Source: an uncultured Lachnospiraceae bacterium
Lineage (GTDB): Bacteria; Bacillota; Clostridia; Lachnospirales; Lachnospiraceae
NCBI GenBank assembly: GCA_910584945.1
Contig: CAJUDY010000006.1
Coordinates: 62,001 to 126,000, forward strand
Length of the DNA: 64,000 bases
Direction of reading: 5' to 3'
The position numbers and the translations under genes were made by a program. The number at the start of each line of letters is the position of its first letter. Positions within the stretch are counted from its first letter, which is position 1. Shown here in pieces: positions 59,329-64,000 of the stretch. The notes under the pieces are model-generated. The model was not told the origin of the DNA. It saw nothing but the letters and a program-made list of their open reading frames with translations, and did not search any database.

Positions 59329-61794
59329 TTAGTCTCTTTTGTCCGCATATCTCCTCCGATAATACTCCATCGTCCGATATTCAATAATATCCTTCATATG
59401 CCTTTTAAACGCATCCTCTCGCAGAATCTCTTCCATGTCCTCCCGGATAGCAAGCATATATCCTTCTTTTCCCACGAAAAACCCCTTGCCGGACACGGTC
59501 AGGAAATGGACGGGATTGCGTCTGGCGTTACTCAGGTGTTGTTGATTGGTAATCTTCTGATACTGCTCATAGGTGATGCCTTTTTTCAGGTCCTTCCAGT
59601 TTGTCCCGGTGGAAAAGAACCGAAGCCAATGATGCAGGACATCCTCCTCTGTAACCGCAGATTTTACATCTCCGTCGTTATAGAAGGAGGCCAGGATGGG
59701 CATTTTGAAAGATTTCTGCATATCGGTCGTCTCCAGCAGTGTCAGAAACTCTCTTCCGATTCCGTCAAAAACGTACTCTTCTTCCCTGGACAGTTCTCCA
59801 AGCTCATGAAGATATTCCAAATATTTTCGGAAAGGATTCTCTGCCGGTCGGTTCATACAAAGCTGATACGCCGTATCCTCCATATACGTGAACAATTCCA
59901 TCCTGCTGGGAACCTTTCCCAAAAGCTCCTTCACACGACCATACTCGCTCCGAATGCGTTCCTTCATGGTCTGATTTCTTCTTGCCATCTCCTGAAACAG
60001 ATCAATCAGCCGCAGGTCAAAATCTACCATGCAGCCGTCCGGGAAATCCACATTTTCACAGATCCGGTCAGCCAGCGCCCGATCCGCACCGGGATCTCCG
60101 CTCAAAAGATACAGCACCTGTCCCGCCCTGGCATAATTTCCAATAAAATCCAGCACATTCAGATACGCTTTTCCTCTCTGTCTGCGCAGCCCTCTGCCCA
60201 GCTGCTGCAGGAACACCACCGGCGACTCCGTCGGACGCAGGAACATGACCATATCTACAGAAGGAATATCAACTCCTTCGTTGAACATGTCCACGGAAAA
60301 AATCACCCGTATCTCCCCGCTCTTCAATTTTTCGATGGCGATATCCCGGGCTTCTGCGTATGCTCCATCTGCATCGCTGTAAACGGCTGCGGACGGAACT
60401 CCTCTGCGGGAAAAATCTCCCGCCATATCTTCCGCATGCTGTCTGGTACTGCAGAACCCCAGCGCCCTTCTGGAGCGGTATTTCCTATAATGGCGGTAGA
60501 TCAGCTCGTAGCGCTCTTCATTCCCAATGTATGCTCGATTCAGATCCTCCTCCCTGTAACGCCCCCTCTCCGGGCGAAAGCCGGAATAATCCGTCTTGTC
60601 ATAGATCCCATAATAATGGAAGGGGACCAGCATTCCCTTGTTGATGGCATCCTTTAAAGATATCTCGTAAGGAACATGATAATCACAGATCTCATAGATA
60701 TTTCTGCCGTCCATCCGCTCCGGCGTCGCGGTCAGCCCCAGCAGAAACCTGGGGGTAAAATAATCTATGATCTTCCGGTACTGATCGGTCACTGCATGGT
60801 GAAATTCATCCACCACAATGTAATCAAAATAGTCTTTGGGAAAATAATCCCCACACAGATAGGCATCCTTTCCAAGCGTGGCTACCGAAGCGAAGATCAC
60901 CGCTTTCTCCGTATCCTTTTGTCCGCTGTGAAAAAATCCATAATCCTCTGATTTTCTTACATTTCGGAAAGATACAGCCGCCTGTTTCAGAATTTCCTCT
61001 CTGTGCGCGACAAACAGGACATGCTCATACTCTGCGGAATCAAAAGCAGCCAGATAAGTTTTGCCCACGCCGGTTGCGGCCTGCACCAGCCCTTTCACCG
61101 CGCCTTCCGCCCGGCTTGCCTCCAGCGCATACAACGCTTCGATCTGCGCTCCCCGGGGCTGAAAGATCTCGACAATCTGCGGATTTTCTTCTGCTTTGTC
61201 GTATTTTTCCAGATCTTTTGCAACCGCAGGCCGTTTCCAGCTTTTCGAATATCTCCTCAGTTCCTCGTCGTCAACGATCATCGAATGATGATAAAAAAGA
61301 TCCTCAAAGGTCTCGTAAAACGACTGAAAGCTGCTCTGATCTCTGTGACTGTCAAACCGGTAATTCCACTCGATTCCGGAAGTCAGCGCACTTCTGGACA
61401 GATTGGAAGAACCTATGTAAATCTCACTTCCTGCTTTTTGGTGAAAGATATATGCTTTCGGATGAAAGGAACGTCCTTTCTCATTATAAAAACGTAAGTC
61501 CACCTGATTGTTCAATTCCTTTTTCACCAGACACAGAGCAGAAGGCTGGGTAATTCCGAGATAATTGCCGGTCAAGAGCCGGATTTTCACTCCGCGGTCC
61601 AACGCCTCTTTTAAGTCTTTTAACAACAGGCGAACACCCGACTCCATCAGGAACGATACGATGATATCCATTCGTTCCGCCTTTTTCATACTCATCTTTA
61701 GCTGATAATACAAAAAGCGGGCCTGATTCCGGTCCCCGGTCATCACATTGGTCTGTTCAATATTCAGTTCTTCCTCAAGATGATATTCAACCAT
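59329..61794 (-). CDS. PLD-nuclease/SF2 helicase (DUF3427-type)
   Basis: 821 residues. An N-terminal phospholipase-D-like nuclease domain (1-165; HPKAYIF and GSSNLSRSAL), an SF2 DEAD/DEAH helicase core (motif I VQAATGVGKTYLAA, II VVDEFHH, III LGLTATPERMDG, VI QQLGRGLRR) and a C-terminal DUF3427-like region (HYEQ-type, GITYEQYQKITNQQH). Such proteins are linked to DNA repair or defence. Start overlaps the upstream methyltransferase gene by 31 bp. Confidence 0.9.
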   Translation of the reverse strand: MVEYHLEEELNIEQTNVMTGDRNQARFLYYQLKMSMKKAERMDIIVSFLMESGVRLLLKDLKEALDRGVKIRLLTGNYLGITQPSALCLVKKELNNQVDLRFYNEKGRSFHPKAYIFHQKAGSEIYIGSSNLSRSALTSGIEWNYRFDSHRDQSSFQSFYETFEDLFYHHSMIVDDEELRRYSKSWKRPAVAKDLEKYDKAEENPQIVEIFQPRGAQIEALYALEASRAEGAVKGLVQAATGVGKTYLAAFDSAEYEHVLFVAHREEILKQAAVSFRNVRKSEDYGFFHSGQKDTEKAVIFASVATLGKDAYLCGDYFPKDYFDYIVVDEFHHAVTDQYRKIIDYFTPRFLLGLTATPERMDGRNIYEICDYHVPYEISLKDAINKGMLVPFHYYGIYDKTDYSGFRPERGRYREEDLNRAYIGNEERYELIYRHYRKYRSRRALGFCSTRQHAEDMAGDFSRRGVPSAAVYSDADGAYAEARDIAIEKLKSGEIRVIFSVDMFNEGVDIPSVDMVMFLRPTESPVVFLQQLGRGLRRQRGKAYLNVLDFIGNYARAGQVLYLLSGDPGADRALADRICENVDFPDGCMVDFDLRLIDLFQEMARRNQTMKERIRSEYGRVKELLGKVPSRMELFTYMEDTAYQLCMNRPAENPFRKYLEYLHELGELSREEEYVFDGIGREFLTLLETTDMQKSFKMPILASFYNDGDVKSAVTEEDVLHHWLRFFSTGTNWKDLKKGITYEQYQKITNQQHLSNARRNPVHFLTVSGKGFFVGKEGYMLAIREDMEEILREDAFKRHMKDIIEYRTMEYYRRRYADKRD

Positions 61795-62351
61795 TTTTCA
61801 TCCCCCCGGCCCGGCCTGACGTCCGAGCTGATCCACTGCTCTTCCTCATGAAAGACGGACGTCTCCTGTAGTAGTTTCTCCATCTTCTCTTCCGTCATGT
61901 CTGTAAAATATCTTCCGTTTCGTTCTCCTTCAAAGGTCCCATATTTAAAAGAAGTATAGACGATCCCCTTTTCTTTCAGCGCGCGGGACATTTTGAAAAA
62001 GACATCCTTCAACTCACCATATGGCAGATGAAGGATGGAAGAACAGGCCCAGATGCCGTCATAGACATGTTCGGCAGATAACTCCTGAAAAAGCATCTGA
62101 CGCACCGGCGCTTTGAGATACTCACCGGCAAGCCGGCACATTTCCTCTGACCCATCTGCAGCGTCCACCTGATAGCCCTGAGAAAGGAAGTATTTGGCGT
62201 CGCGGCCAGAACCGCAGCCGAAGTCGAGGATGGCAGCGCCATTCGGTAATATCTCTGTGAATTTTCTTTGGATTTCATGGAATTCTACTTGTTGTGTAGA
62301 TGTGATAAAATTAAGAGCATTTTTGTTATAATACTTTATTGTTTCTGTCAT
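61764..62351 (-). CDS. Class I SAM-dependent methyltransferase
   Basis: 195 residues with motif I ILDFGCGSGRDAKYF, motif II VDAADGSEEM and motif IV-like IWACSSILHLP. This is the small-molecule/tRNA-type Methyltransf_25/TehB fold, with no DNA-methylase NPPY motif, so it is not an obvious DNA methylase. Its long overlap with the helicase gene implies joint production. Confidence 0.88.
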   Translation of the reverse strand: MTETIKYYNKNALNFITSTQQVEFHEIQRKFTEILPNGAAILDFGCGSGRDAKYFLSQGYQVDAADGSEEMCRLAGEYLKAPVRQMLFQELSAEHVYDGIWACSSILHLPYGELKDVFFKMSRALKEKGIVYTSFKYGTFEGERNGRYFTDMTEEKMEKLLQETSVFHEEEQWISSDVRPGRGDEKWLNIILRKN

Positions 62352-62421
62352 ATCTTTCTCTTCGTCTGCATTACACTAAATGCCGATTCATAGCCAAACG
62401 GAATGTTATATTTCCAAACCA

Positions 62422-62676
62422 TCAATACTCCCTAAACACAATCTCCGTAACCCCCGGATTATCCCCGCCCGTGATGCGGAGCACCTTGGGGTTCAGGCCA
62501 TGGCCGATCTCCTGGTAGATTCCCTGCTGAATGCGGTTTCCCCTATGGAAGCCGTGGATCACCCGAATCCGGTAGGTGCTGGCATTTGCCTTTTGGATTT
62601 GTTCTTCTATTTTCGCGATGGCCTGTTCCACGTTCAGGCCGTGTACATCAAGTTCGATGATCGGGGTCTGCAGCAT
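62422..62676 (-). CDS. Small Smr-domain protein
   Basis: 84 residues, essentially one Smr domain: ELDVHGLNVEQAI and RVIHGFHRGN followed by the terminal VTEIVFREY. Stand-alone Smr proteins are predicted nucleases. AAGGAG nine bases before ATG 62676; upstream in-frame ATG lacks a site. Confidence 0.85.
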   Translation of the reverse strand: MLQTPIIELDVHGLNVEQAIAKIEEQIQKANASTYRIRVIHGFHRGNRIQQGIYQEIGHGLNPKVLRITGGDNPGVTEIVFREY

Positions 62677-62728
62677 CTTTTTTTGCTCCTTACAATCGAT
62701 ATGATCCTGTTCCAATACCTTGCATACT

Positions 62729-63262
62729 TTACAGCAGCACCGAATAATGCATCTCCCCGTCGTCTTTCACCATACTCCCCATATGTTCCTCCAAAAAGAG
62801 AAAATACCCTTCCGGTCCCATCTCTTTATTCCACAGCTCTATGGATTTTTCAATCCGAAGCAGACACATAACCGGCACTTTGTAGTACACACGCAGACCT
62901 TCCACGGAATCCAGATTCAGATGCTCTTCCAGCGCATTCCGGACCTCGTCATTTGTAAATGGATCAAAGCTCATCAAAAGCCCATGGGCCAGTTCCTGGC
63001 TCTCCGGCGCCGCCACTGCCGTCGTATCATATTCTTTTCCTTCCAAATATCCGTCAATGGTAAACAGACAAATGCGGACAGCCTCCTGCGCCCGTCTTCC
63101 GTTGCGGCTCTTCTTCTCCCGGTAAAGTTTCAGCATATTTCCTTCCATTGGAAACAGAAGCATGTCGTAGCTGTCTTCCTCACCACGGCGGATCGTTCCG
63201 AATGTCTTCTGCATGTTGCTGCTGATTTTGTCAAATTTGTACTGATTTACCCGTTCTTTCAT
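62729..63262 (-). CDS. Conserved hypothetical protein
   Basis: 177 residues from ATG 63262 (AAAGGAG 13 bases upstream; nearer ATG at 63274 is too close). FDKISSNMQKTFGTIRRGEE, RRAQEAVRICLFTIDGYLEG and LLRIEKSIELWNKEMG suggest a soluble alpha/beta protein. I recognise the type from Clostridia but no function. Lies between the Smr gene and a conserved small gene. Confidence 0.65.
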   Translation of the reverse strand: MKERVNQYKFDKISSNMQKTFGTIRRGEEDSYDMLLFPMEGNMLKLYREKKSRNGRRAQEAVRICLFTIDGYLEGKEYDTTAVAAPESQELAHGLLMSFDPFTNDEVRNALEEHLNLDSVEGLRVYYKVPVMCLLRIEKSIELWNKEMGPEGYFLFLEEHMGSMVKDDGEMHYSVLL

Positions 63263-63288
63263 AAAAATAATCATTCTCCTTTGTCGAC

Positions 63289-63501
63289 TCAATATTCTTT
63301 TGTAATGGTATCAATCTCATACATTTCCATAAAGGAGTCCAATTCCTTCTGATTACGGATCAGCATGACTTCCTCGAACTTTCCAGTATGTAGATTTTTA
63401 AAACCGGCCACCTGCTCGCCGGTGCAGATGCTGCAGTGAAGGATTGGACGCAGATTTTCCTTATCATATGTTTTCTTTTTTACGATTTTTCTGCCAAACA
63501 T
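63289..63501 (-). CDS. Conserved small protein, unknown
   Basis: 70 residues: MFGRKIVKKKTYDKENLRPI, LHCSICTGEQVAGFK, TGKFEEVMLIRNQKEL. Widespread in Lachnospiraceae. Overlaps the 3' end of the hybrid kinase gene by 22 bp, so probably co-translated. Function unknown; one CxxC motif (CSIC). Confidence 0.72.
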   Translation of the reverse strand: MFGRKIVKKKTYDKENLRPILHCSICTGEQVAGFKNLHTGKFEEVMLIRNQKELDSFMEMYEIDTITKEY

Positions 63502-64000
63502 CTCGTTTCCTCCCCTTCCATCGTTCCCAGCACCTCCCGCACCGTCTCTTCCAGCACATCCAGATCCACCGGCTTCGCCACATGGGCGTTCATCCCTGCT
63601 TTCAACGCCTGATGGATATCTTCCGCGAACGCGTTGGCCGTCATGGCGATGATGGGGATAAGCGCTGCCCTGGGATGAGAGAGCCCCCGGATGGCCCGGA
63701 CGGCGTCGTAGCCGCCCATAACCGGCATCTGTACATCCATCAGAATCAGCTGATACCGGTCCGCTTCCGACTGCGCAAAGGCTTCCACCGCAAGCTTCCC
63801 GTTCTCAAAGATCTCACAGGAGGCTCCCTTCATGTTCAGAAGTTCTTCCAGAATCTCCCCATTCAGTTCATTGTCCTCCGCCACAAGGATATGCATGCCA
63901 TGGAAAACACTGGCCTCTTCCGGTTCCTCTGACTGCTCTGTCTCCTTTCCCCGATTCAGAAGCTCCCCGATCTTATGCTGAAAACTGCTCAGAAAAAATG
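63480..64000 (-). CDS. C-terminal receiver domain of a hybrid sensor kinase; runs off the window
   Basis: An open frame of 172 codons to the window edge. The linker (ELLNRGKETEQSEEPEEA) leads to a receiver domain: acidic pair in LVAEDNELNG, phospho-Asp in LILMDVQMPVMGGY, Thr in IAMTANAF and Lys in VAKPVDLD. The HILVAEDNELN form is typical of receivers at the end of hybrid histidine kinases. The kinase part is outside the window. Confidence 0.87.
   Translation of the reverse strand, partial: FFLSSFQHKIGELLNRGKETEQSEEPEEASVFHGMHILVAEDNELNGEILEELLNMKGASCEIFENGKLAVEAFAQSEADRYQLILMDVQMPVMGGYDAVRAIRGLSHPRAALIPIIAMTANAFAEDIHQALKAGMNAHVAKPVDLDVLEETVREVLGTMEGEETRCLAEKS

Noticed and set aside
59320..60657. 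445-codon plus-strand ORF opposite the PLD-helicase
   Set aside because: A shadow of the helicase gene, whose motifs I, II, III and VI are clear on the minus strand.

Overview
The window looks like chromosomal DNA of a gut Clostridia species of the Lachnospiraceae type. The evidence is Firmicutes-style signals throughout (strong AGGAGG ribosome sites, CIRCE operators, an L20 leader, a BglG/LicT antiterminator) and a gene set typical of gut commensals: a choloylglycine (bile-salt) hydrolase, two GH32 enzymes, beta-glucoside and sucrose PTS, a Bce-type peptide-antibiotic module and DUF4250/DUF3786 proteins. I cannot name the species from the sequence.

Layout. 1-11000 is core housekeeping: the 5' end of htpG under a perfect CIRCE, a cytidylate-kinase-like gene, glpK behind tRNA-Leu, two G3E GTPases, the infC-rpmI-rplT operon with its leader, a RelE-type gene broken by one in-frame stop, and clpB. 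11033-21698 is a roughly 10.7 kb integrative element bounded by a 33-bp direct repeat (one mismatch). It sits in the clpB promoter and reuses half of the CIRCE operator as its attachment core. It carries a tyrosine integrase, a run of small overlapping genes, a HIRAN-like protein, a ribbon-helix-helix regulator, a type I toxin-antitoxin locus, two arrays of degenerate T-tract repeats, a phage-type replication pair (replisome organizer and DnaC-like loader), an excisionase-like gene and a divergent XRE repressor. No capsid, portal, terminase or relaxase gene was recognised, so it resembles a phage satellite or a minimal mobilisable island.

21700-28720 is a decayed strip: a frameshifted Uma2 gene, an intact bile-salt hydrolase, remnants of a flavin reductase, an AlbA/wHTH protein and a BREX BrxL ATPase, an intact S66 peptidase and Lrp regulator, then truncated dapA-, larA- and nhaC-like genes. 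29000-45400 is mainly carbohydrate uptake: scrB-scrA with a divergent AraC regulator, a hemerythrin protein, licT-bglF-bglA with two RAT/terminator switches, a multidrug-type ABC exporter and a second GH32 enzyme. 45400-50600 holds a histidine kinase without a neighbouring response regulator, next to a LanFEG-like ABC exporter operon with a four-fold 11-bp operator. 50700-55400 is a complete BceRSAB-like module.

55390-64000 holds a phosphoesterase, a three-gene operon (DUF262 protein, AAA ATPase, 95-aa protein) that looks like an uncharacterised defence cassette with a tandem-repeat small RNA divergent from it, a broken PIN toxin-antitoxin pair, an overlapping methyltransferase/PLD-helicase pair, a small Smr protein, two conserved small proteins and the 3' end of a hybrid sensor kinase. 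A structured repeat family recurs just upstream of ABC-transporter genes (109-bp tandem copies at 43603, a diverged copy at 52700, a mini copy at 48378).
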